From positions 3,192,215 to 3,256,214 of the forward strand of contig MU004181.1 in assembly GCA_010093605.1 (NCBI GenBank): DNA of 64,000 nt. Direction: 5' to 3'. Origin of the DNA: Lophium mytilinum. Taxonomy: Eukaryota; Ascomycota; Dothideomycetes; Mytilinidiales; Mytilinidiaceae. A program made the position numbers and the translations under genes. Shown piece after piece: positions 1-10,731 of the stretch. Below the pieces are notes generated by a model. That model ran no database searches, was not told the origin of the DNA, and saw nothing but the letters and a program-made list of their open reading frames with translations. Numbering within the stretch: position 1 is the first letter of the stretch; each line of letters begins with the position of its first letter.

Positions 1-271
1 GTACTCAGCCTAACGCCGCTCAAGGTATTAGAAGCAAGTTCCCATGAACGTACGCCCCTTCCGGCTCTTCACTTAGCCCAAATGCCACAGACCAGCAACT
101 CCACCAGGAAGACCCAATTGAAGCCGTCCTGTGGGTTCAACAGCTGGGCGCTTAGCCCTTCTGCCGCCATCTGGGCTACAGCTGGTCAATAGCGGTCATG
201 CGGGGGGGTCATTGTGGAGGCTGTATCGCGTTGTTGTCGACTACGCGCAGTGACCGATTGGGACGCTACGT

Positions 272-1384
272 TCATCTGAACAAGGGTCGGCCACCCATTC
301 TCGCAGCCGACCTCTCCGGGCCTTCCAAGCTCAATCCCGCAACTCCAGCACCACCACCTTCCCTATCTCGCTTGTACCTCCTGAGGGCCTCACGTAAGTG
401 ATCTGGCGTCAACGGACCCTTGTCCATGTCCTTCACGCGGTCGCTGAAAGACTTGTCCTTCGCAATCTCTTCCCATAGAGGTGCTTCAGGAATATTGAGA
501 CCAGCAGCTTTGATGTCTTCCGGAGTGGCAACCGCGTCGGTCTTGAACTGTGAGGGTCTTTGGAAGGCAGTGGCGAGGAGCGAAGGGGGAATGTTTGGGT
601 TAGGGAGATGCGTGCGGGCTGCGGCCCACTCATCGCGGACTGTCAAGGCGCGGTCGATGAGTTCGCCGATGAAGACTTTGGTGAAGCCGTTTATGGCGAT
701 TATGACAGGTTGCGGGACGGACTGGGAAAGGGTCTGGTTCGTGATCTGAGGGCCATCATTAGCAACTTGAAAGCGTGGAATGATGGGTTCGTTCCACCTT
801 CCGCACGATCTCCTTCCGTAGCTTGATACGCCTGAATATGGTATACCGCTCCGTCTGGTCATCGTCAAGACGCTCGAGGAGAATGCTAGAGCTGTATCAG
901 CCAATCTGTCTCGATGGAAGAGCCTCGGTAAAGAGACCCACCGTATCTGCTGCTCTGCCTTCGAAGCATCCTCTTCATCCTGCGCACCTCCCTCTAGCAT
1001 CGTGTCCATCCCCTCGCCTTCATCTTCGTCGTCCTCGTCCTCGTCCTCGCCGCCCTCTCCTGCTGCATTTTGACTTCCTACCACACTGCCCGGCCCACCT
1101 CTCAGACTCGCCCCTGTCATGCTGCGCGAGTCGTCCGCGCGCCTCTTCCCTCGACCCTTGCCGCCTGTGGTGCCATTCGCCATACTGGTGCCTGCAACGG
1201 AGCTCTCGGCGGAAGGAGAGCGGGAGAATCGTGGTGTGGTTGCGCCCGAGACGCCGTTTACGTCAGGTGCGAAGGAGTTGCGGAGATTCGATGGCTTGCG
1301 CTTCTTGTTCGCGCCAGAGCTTCCAGCGATGGAAGGTCGTTTGCGGGGGACGTTCAGGGTGGGCATATGCGGTGGTGAGGCCAT
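272..1384 (-). CDS. TAF11: TFIID subunit TAF11 (three exons)
   Basis: Encodes a TAF11-type histone-fold subunit of the general transcription factor TFIID, which acts in the nucleus and normally pairs with TAF13. Exons are 1384-942, 891-798 and 745-272, joined by 50- and 52-nt GT-AG introns, giving about 336 residues. The histone-fold core runs from YTIFRRIKLRKEIVRK in exon 2 into ITNQTLSQSVPQPVIIAING and TKVFIGELIDRA in exon 3, the classical TAF11 signature. The N-terminal third is basic and Ser-rich with an acidic run of Glu and Asp, as in fungal homologues. The C-terminal extension ends with a Gly- and Arg-rich tail. The start is the first ATG of the open frame. Family assignment is firm; the splice joins are inferred but keep frame exactly. 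Confidence 0.9.
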   Translation of the reverse strand: MASPPHMPTLNVPRKRPSIAGSSGANKKRKPSNLRNSFAPDVNGVSGATTPRFSRSPSAESSVAGTSMANGTTGGKGRGKRRADDSRSMTGASLRGGPGSVVGSQNAAGEGGEDEDEDDEDEGEGMDTMLEGGAQDEEDASKAEQQIRWVSLPRLFHRDRLADTALAFSSSVLTMTRRSGIPYSGVSSYGRRSCGRWNEPIIPRFQVANDGPQITNQTLSQSVPQPVIIAINGFTKVFIGELIDRALTVRDEWAAARTHLPNPNIPPSLLATAFQRPSQFKTDAVATPEDIKAAGLNIPEAPLWEEIAKDKSFSDRVKDMDKGPLTPDHLREALRRYKRDREGGGAGVAGLSLEGPERSAARMGGRPLFR

Positions 1385-1703
1385 GGTTGGAGAGGGGTTT
1401 GGGGGGTGTCTCTAGTTCCAGGGTTTATTGAAGGTGAGGAACTATTTAAGCTTTATCTTTCATAAGGCTCTAAAGTATAAGGCGAGCTTGTTGGTTGCGC
1501 GAAGGCGAATGCGCGGTGAACGCAAAGTCGTAAAGTGAAATCTGGAGGTCGAAGCTCCCAGGAACGGCACTTGCCGAATGACTGACACTATGTCATTCCC
1601 TTCGACTACTATCATCCAATACAACATAAAACCCCACCGTGCCTCACTAACCGTCAACTAACCCTTCTCACCCGTTCTCTCATTATCCACACGTATTATA
1701 GCA
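1385..1703. other. Intergenic, divergent promoter of TAF11 and ankyrin gene
   Basis: Shared upstream region of two divergent genes. I see no RNA gene or repeat; pyrimidine-rich stretches near 1660-1700 precede the ankyrin gene start, as in many fungal promoters. Confidence 0.5.
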
Positions 1704-2174
1704 ATGGGTCTTCCCATACACGATGAAGCTGCCGCCGACCAGCCGCAAGACGAATCCTCCTCCACTCCCGCCTCTGCCCTCCCGCCCGCCGCTCTAGATC
1801 TGGCCGCGAAACTCTTCGACCTTGCCCGCACAGGCGAGACCTCCGAGTTGCGCTCCTACGTTGTCGCCGGCATCCCAAAAAACCTCACCAACCATGCTGG
1901 CGACACCCTTATTATGCTAGCCGCGTATCATGGGCACGCCTCTACTGTGTCGATGCTCCTAGAACTGGGCGCAGACCCGAATGTGTTAAACGAAAGAGGG
2001 CAGTCGCCTCTCGCGGGGGCTGTATTTAAGGGATGGGACGAGGTGGTGAAGGTCTTGTGTGAGGGCGGTGCCGACATGACTCTAGGGACCCCAAATGCGG
2101 TGGATTGCGCGCACATGTTCCGGAAGGAGGAATATCTGAAGCTTTTTGGGGTCTTAGAAGGAGATTCGGCATAG
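1704..2174 (+). CDS. Small ankyrin-repeat protein
   Basis: Single-exon gene for a 156-residue protein. After a Ser/Pro/Ala-rich N-terminus it carries about three ankyrin repeats (roughly residues 30-140): GDTLIMLAAYHGHASTVSML, then LGADPNVLNERGQSPLAGAV, then GWDEVVKVLCEGGADMTLG. The motifs TLIMLAAYHGH and GQSPLAGAVFKG match the helix-turn-helix consensus of ankyrin repeats, which bind other proteins. There is no signal peptide or membrane segment, so it is probably cytosolic or nuclear. Small ankyrin proteins of this size are common in filamentous ascomycetes and their partner is unknown. The start is the first ATG, 319 bp from the divergent TAF11 start. Confidence 0.85.
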   Translation: MGLPIHDEAAADQPQDESSSTPASALPPAALDLAAKLFDLARTGETSELRSYVVAGIPKNLTNHAGDTLIMLAAYHGHASTVSMLLELGADPNVLNERGQSPLAGAVFKGWDEVVKVLCEGGADMTLGTPNAVDCAHMFRKEEYLKLFGVLEGDSA

Positions 2175-2606
2175 AGCGGACTGCTGAATGGAGCATGACG
2201 ATATAGGTTGAGCCTATATTTTGTGTACAGTACATGGCGTAGTGTCGGAAAGAACATATCGGTAGAGGATACTTCTATTTGAACCTTTGACGGCATCTTG
2301 AGGGCTGGCCTATCGAATAATTAGACTAATCAGAACGAATCTCCACGCTCCTATGTTGTACATGCATCACTTCCAGATTTCCTGGGATCCGGAAGCACCA
2401 CAGCATACGAAATACTAGCAATGTTCTCAGGTCACCTTTGACAACGATTATATCTTTAAGATAGTCCACCACAAAGTGCACTTGTTTCTTTTAGGTAGTT
2501 TGAGACAGTCCTATTTGGATGGAGAACTGCATAGAACAACCCCCAAGGATCAATCGATCCATCCCAGCCCAAAGAACCTCGAATCCGAACAGACACCTAC
2601 GACTCC
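2175..2606. other. Intergenic, convergent 3' regions
   Basis: Lies between the 3' ends of the ankyrin gene and RPL4, which converge. It is A+T-richer than the flanking coding DNA and presumably holds both 3' UTRs and polyadenylation signals. I see no gene in it. Confidence 0.5.
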
Positions 2607-3933
2607 CTAGTTCTCGTGCAACAGCCCGTGGTAAGTCTCGTCGACGCGCTTCGGCTTGCTAGTATCCTCCTTCTTGAACTGGCCAAGCTTCTCCTTCGAG
2701 TACGCCGCTGCGTAAGGGTTGAGACGGTGTTGGATCTGCTTGTTCACGAGCGGGTTCTTCTTCTGGCCGTTCGGGCGCTTGGTAACCTTGCCTCCGCGGA
2801 CGGGACGTAGCACGCTCTGGATTTCCGACGAGTTGATGATCTTGCTGAGGTCGGGGTTCCTCATCACCGCCGATGGGAGGAGGAAGTCCTTCTTCAGCGC
2901 CGACGCTTCAGTAGTTGAGCCGTAGATGGTGTCAAGGGCGGAGAAAGCTGAGGAGGTCCAGATGACGAAGCGGCCGAGATGTCCACCAGGGGCGAGCTGG
3001 AGTAGGTTGAGGGCGTGAACGGACGATGTCTCAACTCCGGGGATATTGCGGAATGAGCGAACCAATTCTGGGCCGTCCTCTGGGGAGTACACGATAAGAG
3101 GTCCGCGACGCTGCTGGTGGCGGCGTCCACGTAGCTTTCCCTTACCAGCCCTGAGCTTGCGGGACTTCTTGACCTTCTCGACGTCTGGTCCAGCACCGAC
3201 CGCCTTCAACAGAGCAACGGCAGCGGAGGTCTTGGTAGGAGCAAAGCCACTGCTAGCAATGACGAGGGGAACTTCGGGAACCTGGCTGATGTTGTGTCCA
3301 CGGGCCAGGAGGAGAGCGGCAGACGAAGACGCGGCGAGGGCAGACGCGGTAGCGAATCGCCTAGTAATCATCAATTAGCTCTGCGCAGGTTTTGAAAAGC
3401 AACATGCCTTACTTCTGTCCCAGGTTGATCTTCTGATGCCACTTGCGCCAGGTCTTGGTGGGTGCGAACATGCGTCCAGAGCGACACATGTTGCCAAAGG
3501 CGGCTTGACCGGCGCGGTGAGTTCCTCCACCGCTCACACGGGGAATACGGGCAACAGCACGACCCTGAAAATTTCCTTGTAAGCCTAATTCTGAAGCGAA
3601 GTTGTTCCTGTGGCCTGGCTTACAGTTCCCCACGATTCAGCGCTGGTCTGGTGACCGGCCTTGGGCGAAACAGCATACGGCTGGCGCTTGTTCTTGGCCA
3701 TTCCCGTGTGGACCTGGCTACATTGTATATGAGTATGTGTGAGGTATCGGGCAGCGGTTTGCTTGTCTTACTGGACGATGTCCGGGCGGATCGGGGCCTA
3801 CAGGGAGGTCAGCGTTTGAAGTCGTGAAAGCTAGAGATTCAGTCGCACGTACCTTGAAGACCTCGGGCAGCGCAATGGTGTCCTTGCTGGGGGCGCCATC
3901 GGCGCCAATGACGGTGACGGATGGTCTCGACAT
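2607..3933 (-). CDS. RPL4: 60S ribosomal protein L4 (uL4), five exons
   Basis: Structural protein of the large cytosolic ribosomal subunit, uL4 family. Exons 3933-3853, 3797-3772, 3717-3624, 3564-3413 and 3360-2607 join in frame to 368 residues, the usual fungal length. The start [13 protein letters not shown], the core segment [20 protein letters not shown], the exit-tunnel loop region [20 protein letters not shown], and [20 protein letters not shown] are diagnostic. The C-terminal third has the eukaryote-specific basic extension ending in YHGLLHEN. Four short introns cluster in the 5' half, as is common in fungal ribosomal-protein genes. A TCACGTG box at 4021-4027 lies 88 bp upstream of the start codon. 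Confidence 0.97.
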
Positions 3934-4495
3934 GTTGACGGTGCGGTGCTTGCTCGTCGTTGATGCGGTTCGAGATTTGGCGATATCGAAAGTCGAGGTT
4001 GGATTTCGCTTAGATGTGGGTCACGTGAATTTCGAAAATTCGATCTCTTTACATTTCTGCCTCGCCATCTCTACCGAGCTGGCTTCGCTGCACAATCAAT
4101 CCTAAACCTACGACTTGTCATAAGGAGCACCATCCCATCCCCTTTTCATTTTCTCACCCGCTTCAGACCTGACGTTCGCACCGTCCTCTGGGCGTCTTTG
4201 CCTTCTCTTATCGCCTTGTCATGCATTCGCGTTCATTTGTTTACCGCCATTGGCAGCAACTCAATACACTTTATAAGGCATAAACGTCCAGGATATCTCA
4301 ATTAGATCTACTAGAAACATTCTAGGCAACTTCAAATAGCGTTCCACGCTACTACATCTCATAAACTGATCTCGCATTTGCTGCGTACTAACTAGCACTA
4401 ATTCGATCAGACTAGGCGTCAACTTCAGCTCTTCCCATCTCAAACCATTCTCCGGCTCATCTTCACCTGTGTCTACACAGGATTCTAGCTCGATT
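3934..4495. other. Intergenic, divergent promoter of RPL4
   Basis: Upstream region of RPL4 (minus strand) and of the F-box-like gene (plus strand). It contains the TCACGTG box at 4021-4027 and a pyrimidine-rich stretch around 4130-4210. No gene is seen. Confidence 0.5.
4021..4027. promoter_or_regulatory. TCACGTG box upstream of RPL4
   Basis: A CACGTG-core palindrome in the context GTCACGTGA, 88 bp upstream of the RPL4 start. This is the binding core of bHLH factors such as Cbf1. The same 7-mer recurs upstream of other genes here at 25648, 30949 and 37289, which suggests a shared factor. Function is inferred. Confidence 0.4.
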
Positions 4496-5227
4496 ATGTC
4501 TTCCGAGTACTCGCTTCTCCTTTCGTTACCTGCCGAATTACGCCTGGAGGTGTACGCGCACTTTTTCACGCTATCAACAACGACCGCGCTCCCTCCACAG
4601 CCCCTCGAAAAGTCTCCCTTAGCCTTATCCCTCGCCTGCCGCCAGCTCTATGACGAAACATATGCACTTACATTCGCAGCGACAACATTCCACTTGCGGG
4701 CTTGGCGTCTCGCCGACCTCCAAAAATTCGTTATTCGCGTGCCGGCCCCCTATCGTCCATCTATCACGAGCCTCGCTATCCACGCCGGGGTCTACGACTT
4801 CTTGAAACATCAACAGTCGCTTTATGGGTTAAAGTTGGCAGCCGCAGGGCTCACGGGCATTCGACAGATCTATATACTTCTAGAAGGAGAGGCCACTCAA
4901 ATCAAGTCTCGTGAAGGCCTCCTGATGAGCAATCTTGAGCTTCTTATTCGGAAGACCATAACTTTGTGCGACAACGCGAAGCTGGACAAAATACACGTCA
5001 TCCACCAAGGCAAGCTTTTTTGGCTTGGAGCCCCGGAAATATATAAGAGATACTGTGCGCAGTTTTCTCATCCAAACCCACGCTTGAACCCGGGTAATTG
5101 CGAGGTCGATATGTTGCACGGAAATCAATTCAGATTCTTAAAGAAGGGGGAAGACGGGAAGATGGAAAATGAGGTGACAGTGCGGATGGAAGCAGTTACA
5201 CATCCAAGCAAAGGCGAAGATATGTAG
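4496..5227 (+). CDS. F-box-like small protein
   Basis: Single-exon gene, 243 residues from the first ATG. The opening MSSEYSLLLSLPAELRLEVY resembles the degenerate F-box or 2EXR-like start (LLxLPxELRLxIY) of a large, expanded ascomycete family. It continues with LALSLACRQLYDETYALTFA, where the conserved CRQxYxE helix sits. The rest (about residues 80-240) has no recognised fold. Members of this family are thought to act as adaptors, but for most copies no substrate is known. No signal peptide. The reading frame is open upstream without an ATG, so the start chosen is the first methionine. Confidence 0.7.
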   Translation: MSSEYSLLLSLPAELRLEVYAHFFTLSTTTALPPQPLEKSPLALSLACRQLYDETYALTFAATTFHLRAWRLADLQKFVIRVPAPYRPSITSLAIHAGVYDFLKHQQSLYGLKLAAAGLTGIRQIYILLEGEATQIKSREGLLMSNLELLIRKTITLCDNAKLDKIHVIHQGKLFWLGAPEIYKRYCAQFSHPNPRLNPGNCEVDMLHGNQFRFLKKGEDGKMENEVTVRMEAVTHPSKGEDM

Positions 5228-6356
5228 GAAAAACACCAGGTCATGCTCCTTGGCGTATGCTATACTACCGTGGTGAGCAAACCAGCGAGCAGGTAGCCGG
5301 TCAGTTAGACCGCAATTCAATAGCTCATTTATTTCACATGGTCTCTATTATGTCATATAGTACTGCTTCAGTTCATGAAGTTGTCATCTTTTCGTGGTGG
5401 GAATTGGTTCCGATGCTTATCGCTACACTTGGTTGGTAACATATTTTCCATTTCCACCACAGCACTGCAACATTTGCTTGCTCTCCACGTGCTGATGTTA
5501 ACGTGAAAGTTGCTGTCTCGTAATCGTGGGGTAGATGGTGGGGCTTTTCGCGACCCGATATTTCACTGCACGTCCGTCCTCCAGGCTCTGCATCCTCCAT
5601 CCACACAACACACAATTCGTAATAAGTCGCAAGAGGCGGTACGTATCGGACACCACACCCGACATCAATGCACAGCGGACTATCAGGGTTGAGCTGCCGA
5701 TCGCCCTTCCACTGGAAACGTTTAGTGCCTTTGGCGACCTGCACCCTGGGCCTGAAGAGGTGGACATTGATAGGCATGGACCCTGAAATTGGGATCGGAA
5801 AGAACTCTCCCTTGACCTAGGCACACCCGGTGACTTGGAGCGCTGCGAATCAGCTTCTGATTCCATGAAAGATGTTGGTTCCAGTAGATCAGGGCTCGTG
5901 GCAAAGTCAACACGCGGACAACAACTTTCAGCCCATCACAATCCTACAGAACTCGTTCTCCACACCACCACATGCCAAGGCAGATTCCATTACCGAACCT
6001 GGTACATAAGCCGAACAAACGTTTCTAGAAGATATTGAACCACACCATCCACTTCCCCACCTGCTAACAGAGCAACCGAATGTCGATGGATAGCAGGGGC
6101 ACAAATTGGCCTTTACCGAACACACGATAGAGGCATCGACAAAACACGTTTACCTAGGATCTTCGTCACGTCTCCCATAGCACGATCTCTTGCGAGCCGC
6201 GTGTCTATTTATCATGCCACCTGATATCTTCCGCAAGTGACTACGCGGGCCCCTCTACCGTGAGCAAACGGGCTCACAAGCTAGCAAAGACGGCTCCAAC
6301 AGCCGTCAACGCAAAGCTCCCACCTTAGCTCCTAACACACTGCCGACGTCGTCATG

Positions 6357-6449
6357 CCGATAGCTTTCCCATCCTTCCCGCCGGTGATCAACACGCCGAT
6401 AGCTTTCCCATCCTTCCCGTCGGTGATCAACACGCCGATAGCCCTCCAC
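6357..6449. repeat. 39-bp tandem repeat, about 2.4 copies
   Basis: Two copies at 6357-6395 and 6396-6434 differ at a single C/T position; a third, partial copy starts at 6435 with CCGATAGC. The unit length is a multiple of three, so every frame reads through it, but I see no convincing gene around it. A small minisatellite. Confidence 0.9.
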
Positions 6450-7220
6450 TGCCGATCCAACGCACGGCTTTCCCTCTCCCTCCAGCAACCGAGCCCGCTC
6501 ACCACCTATCAAACCCCCCATCTCCCCAATCTCTACTTCCTCAAGAACCTTAGATACACACACTTCCCCAACTAAGCCTACCGCACATGGACGGTATCGG
6601 CTGTTTCACAATACCCTAGCTCCATCTCACTCGCACCACCACAACCATCACCACACATGGCAAGACGCCGTCGCACCGACATGCCCCAAAAAGCCCACGT
6701 GAAGGCAAATACTTATCGCCACCTCCGCCTCTAGCACCTCCAGAAAGCAGCAACAATCTACAAGCCTCTTAGAAAAACACGTGTTTCGAGCCACACCCGC
6801 CCCGCGCTAGCCCGCAGCGCCAATCCCTCCCGTTCGGCGGCCCTAACGCCCCAAAAAACCCCGGGGCGCCACACGACTTCCCCCCTCTCCCCTGGTCCCT
6901 GGGTGTGGGGGCCCTTCGGGTGATTATGCTTAGCCAGGGGTGGCCTGGCTGGCGCGCCGCTACGGACTTCATGCAAAAAACCTAATTAGCGGTCTTTCTG
7001 TTCGCGGGGGCTATTTAGCACCGTGTTGGATTTTGCGGAGTCGAGCCAATTAGAATGGTCACGGTTAGGTTATGAGGTACTCGATGCTTTTCATCGGGAC
7101 TCTGTTTCTGCAAGACGGCCCGAATGGTTGGGCGTGCGTAGCCTTTCATTTGGTAGTTCTTCTACGTAAGCCCGTGGGCTGGGGTGTGCAGAGCGCGTGT
7201 AGACAGCCGTGGTGCGCGGC

Positions 7221-7246
7221 GAGGGAGAGAGATAGAGAGAGAGAGC
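7221..7246. repeat. GA-rich simple repeat
   Basis: A (GA)n-like microsatellite interrupted by one T, in intergenic DNA. Confidence 0.85.
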
Positions 7247-7644
7247 GGGAAGGAATTGCCTATCGAAGGCTCCGCCACCAGCCACTATCTAAATGACGCT
7301 TGGAGAAAATGTGGAGGAACCGAAATGTGGACTACGTATCGTGTTGGGAGACTGAGAGATGGAGAATGGGAGGGACAAAGAGTATGGACTCTTCTGTACA
7401 GATGTCGTTGAAGGAGATATTCTCTAAGAACGCCAGCTGGTAAAAGAAAAAGAACCCCATAGACACAAATCCACCAATGTGAATGAAGGTCAAACACTAG
7501 GCATGATTTCCCTAGCACTGATAAAATACGGAAACAACGTTTTGAGGACTGTCGGTTTAAAAGGCTGGGTATATAAAGCCGAGTCCGGGTATACACAGAA
7601 AGGGCAAAAAAAACAGCTGGAAAAGAAGAGATTAGAAGTGCAAA

Positions 7645-10600
7645 TCATGAAGAAACAGCTTTGACTCGCTGAGCCAGGTGCGCCAGTCGATTCTTGATGC
7701 CAACTGCTAAGCGCGTATTGAAATCCTCCTCTTTCATGACTTCCGCGGCGTACATTATGGTATCGCTAGGGACGGCGAGGCTAACAAGAACACCCTTTCT
7801 TGTTGAAAGCATCGGAGTGCCCTCCGAGTATTGGAGGTATCTTTGAATGGAAGTGTGCTCTGGGTGCATGTTGTCAATCGCAAACATGCTGTCGCTGAAT
7901 GGAGTAAGCGACTTTGCAGATTCGGGCGACTGCGTTGCATTGTTGCAAGTGGAAACCATCCAAAGGATGAGGGCGACGCGGTAGATGACGGCTGGGAACC
8001 AAAGCGGGCGGTTACTTTCAGGCATCATGCGAACTAGCCGTACGATCTGTCCTAAGTGGAACCATATGCGTGAGGCGCTGCCTACTGAATTGGTGCGAGC
8101 CCAAGAGGTAGAGAGGAACTGCTCCTGGGATACCTCGCCGCGGGCAAGGGCCTCGATATCGGGGAAATGTGTCATGGTATTGAGGCAGACGAGGTGGTAC
8201 ATGACAAGGTTGGAGAGGAGGATGGGGCAGACGTCCTCGACGCTGCGCATGCGCTTGCAGCACAGGGCGTACCAGTCCTGGAGGATGGATTGCACCTCGC
8301 GGATCTGGACGAAAAGGCGCTGAGCATGACTGCTGCTAGCGTCGCCAGCAAAACAGCTCAAGCACTGGTGGAGGTGGCACACTAGCGACTGCAGAGGGTG
8401 GAGTAGAAGGCGAAGCTGAAGCTTGGTGAGGTCACGAGACTCAGTCAAGAGATCGCGGCTCATTAGGCGTTTGAACAAGTCGTAGAGAGAAGGAGGCGTC
8501 CTCGTCTGGCTAAGGTCTGTGCCATCATAGACCGTGGCTAAGGCTAAAGACCAGTTATCGGCAGAAGAGGCTTGCCATAATACTTCCTTATCGGGAAGGG
8601 CAGCAGTTAGTTCGGTGATGGCAAGGTTGGGTGCTTGGTCGTGGAACAGGCTTAGTTCCTGATCAGCGATGACCCAGGAGTATACCAGCCTAGAGCGACG
8701 GTCAGTATGGTGTGCATGTTCATCATCGCGTAGTCCGATCATACCTGTTCATGCTTTCGTGCTGCTTCCACTTCTTCCACTCGACCTCAGTACCAAGCAT
8801 GCCACAGAACTCGGGCAGAGCGTTTTGTCGGTACGCAAAAAGTCCGGAACGCCGAAGCATCTATAGCAAGTTAGACTAATGATCTTTATGTGAATTGGAT
8901 AAGCACTAACCGTCAGGTACAGGTCTGATTGGCTCTTGGCGACCTTGGAACAGTCAGTATGCTACATAGAAAATTTTCATCTGCAGAGATAACTCACATC
9001 CATGTGCCACTTCTCGCCACTCCAAGCAGCAAGATTCATTGAGAGGAGTGCAGACCGGAGAATAGTCGGGTTTTTCCAGAGAGAAATGTCGTTGTCGGTG
9101 AGATCTGTCAAAAGAATGCGGCAAGATTCGGTCAGGCCGTTAGTGAGATATCCTGCTTCCATGGTGGGCGTTGCGGATGCGCCTGCAGCAAGGATGAGAA
9201 GCAATAGGAGGCACGACGCGTTCTTATTGTCGGAGTTGATCAGTTCCATAGGGTCCAGAACGCCTGCAGAGAAATTCGGATAGTATGGCTCGAAACGACA
9301 GCTGTAAGACTTGAAAAAGTATTCTAGTGTGGTTGTGGAAGGAGACGTCGCAAACCCCTGATCGAGCTCCGATGATCTGCTGGTAGTCGGCGACAGCGAG
9401 GCGTCGGCGCTCTCGAAAATGACGCGGGCTTTGCGAAGCATCTCCCTTGTCGTATTCATCAGCGCATCTCGTGTAGAGGTCCGTAGGGACTCAATACGGA
9501 GGTTGTTGTTGAAGGCTTCCTGAAGGCGAGCGGCAGCTTGTGGCTGGATAGAGTCCCGCCAAACGTTGGGATTCTTGGGAATTGTTTCCAATCCCTGAAG
9601 ATAGGTTTTAGAGGTGCTCAGCTCTGGCGCGGTTGGCTCGCTAGGGTTGCATCGGAAGCATGGCCATTCGTCCTTGAAGGAAAGCATGGTATCAACTTCA
9701 GGGACTGTGCTCTCGCTCATGGATAGCGAGGGCATGGATCTGGCATGTGCGTGGCGCCGGGTGGGTGACGCCGAGGAAGCAGGCACCGACCATGCTGGTA
9801 GTGAGGTGGGCGACTCGCAAAGCGAAGGGGTATCTTGTGTAGGAAACATCTGGCTACCGGCGAAGTTTGATTCTAGGTCGGAGGTGGGCCAGAATGATTG
9901 CATCGTTGGGTCGGTTGGCATAAGGTCGGGCAGCTCGCCCTCCCCAAAGCCTAGACCCATGGGGATCTGATTGTCATCTGCCCACAGTTGTGGGTTCAAG
10001 TATTGATCAAACGAGTCTGTGATCATGGGCAAAGACTCGCTCCCGGAGCAAAAGGAGTCAGGGGTCTGGGGCGTCAAGCTGCCAGAAAGATCAAAGTCGC
10101 CATTGTCTATGAGAGGGGGAAACATGGAGAATCCCGGATCAGGACTCCCGTAGTCCGAGTAGGCGTCACTGACGCTCCCGCTTCCGCTTCCTGAGCTGAA
10201 AGGTGGGAGTGGGTGTAGCGTGGGCAGTCCCGAAAGGTCGGCCTGGCGATGGCCAAATTTAGCAGGAGAAGGAATGTCCATTGGTTGCGATGTATGAGAG
10301 AGCTTGTGGTCGGGGCCAGGTACGCTTCTAGGTGATTCTGTGCCGACAGTCGGGACGGATGAGGTTGAGGAGAACCGCTTGTGCGAGACAAGCTGCTTCT
10401 TGGCTTGGCGGTATACGTTGTCGGTAGTCCGCCTCGTCGAGCGAGCCTCGCAGACAAGGCCCTTTGCTGTGCATCGAGAACATGAGGGGACCTAGAAAAC
10501 ACGACCTGGTGAGCACGGCAATAGAGAAGTAGAGCCCTCATAATTTCAACGTACAGCTTTGTCACACTTAGTCTTGGCCTTCGCACAGATGGTGCAGGCA

Positions 10601-10731
10601 ATTGCTCGTCGCTGGCCAGTCATTGTTGCGAGGGGTACGAGCGATTCCGGTGGTAGCGAGGGGGTATATGAAGCTGCATCGAGGTCAGCCATGCTCTCGT
10701 CTTTCCTAATCATAACTCTAGTCTGAACCAT
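7645..10731 (-). CDS. Zn(II)2Cys6 transcription factor with apparent frame slip
   Basis: Fungal binuclear-zinc-cluster regulator. Exon 1 (10731-10555) carries CTICAKAKTKCDKA and exon 2 (10491-8998) continues VPSCSRCTAKGLVC, completing the six-cysteine cluster across a 63-nt intron. A long Ser/Pro-rich linker follows, then a fungal-specific transcription-factor domain containing YYPNFSAGVLDPMELINSDN. Exon 3 is 8943-8911, exon 4 8862-8745 and exon 5 8689-7645, the last with LVYSWVIADQELSLFHDQAP. All joins keep phase except exon 4. It starts as MLRRSGLFAYRQNAL but must end in another frame as LPEFCGMLGTEVEW, a 2-nt excess at a CTCTCT run near 8817-8822. This may be a real frameshift or a base-calling error. 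Expected length is about 955 residues. Target genes are unknown. Confidence 0.8.

Larger units (their letters stand above)
5228..7644. other. 2.4-kb gene-poor intergenic region
   Basis: No gene can be supported. A minus-strand reading frame at about 5373-5900 has protein-like composition but no recognisable domain or clear splice structure. The region holds a 39-bp tandem repeat (6357-6449), a perfect 12-bp palindrome AAACACGTGTTT at 6775-6786, a GC-rich block (about 6780-6960) and a GA-rich simple repeat at 7221-7246. Confidence 0.5.

Noticed and set aside
823-1431. 202-codon plus-strand frame opposite TAF11
   Set aside because: It mirrors the charged and Ser-rich N-terminus of TAF11, whose histone fold is clearly conserved on the other strand.
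8167-8385. Acidic plus-strand frame within the regulator gene
   Set aside because: Antisense shadow of the conserved fungal transcription-factor domain.
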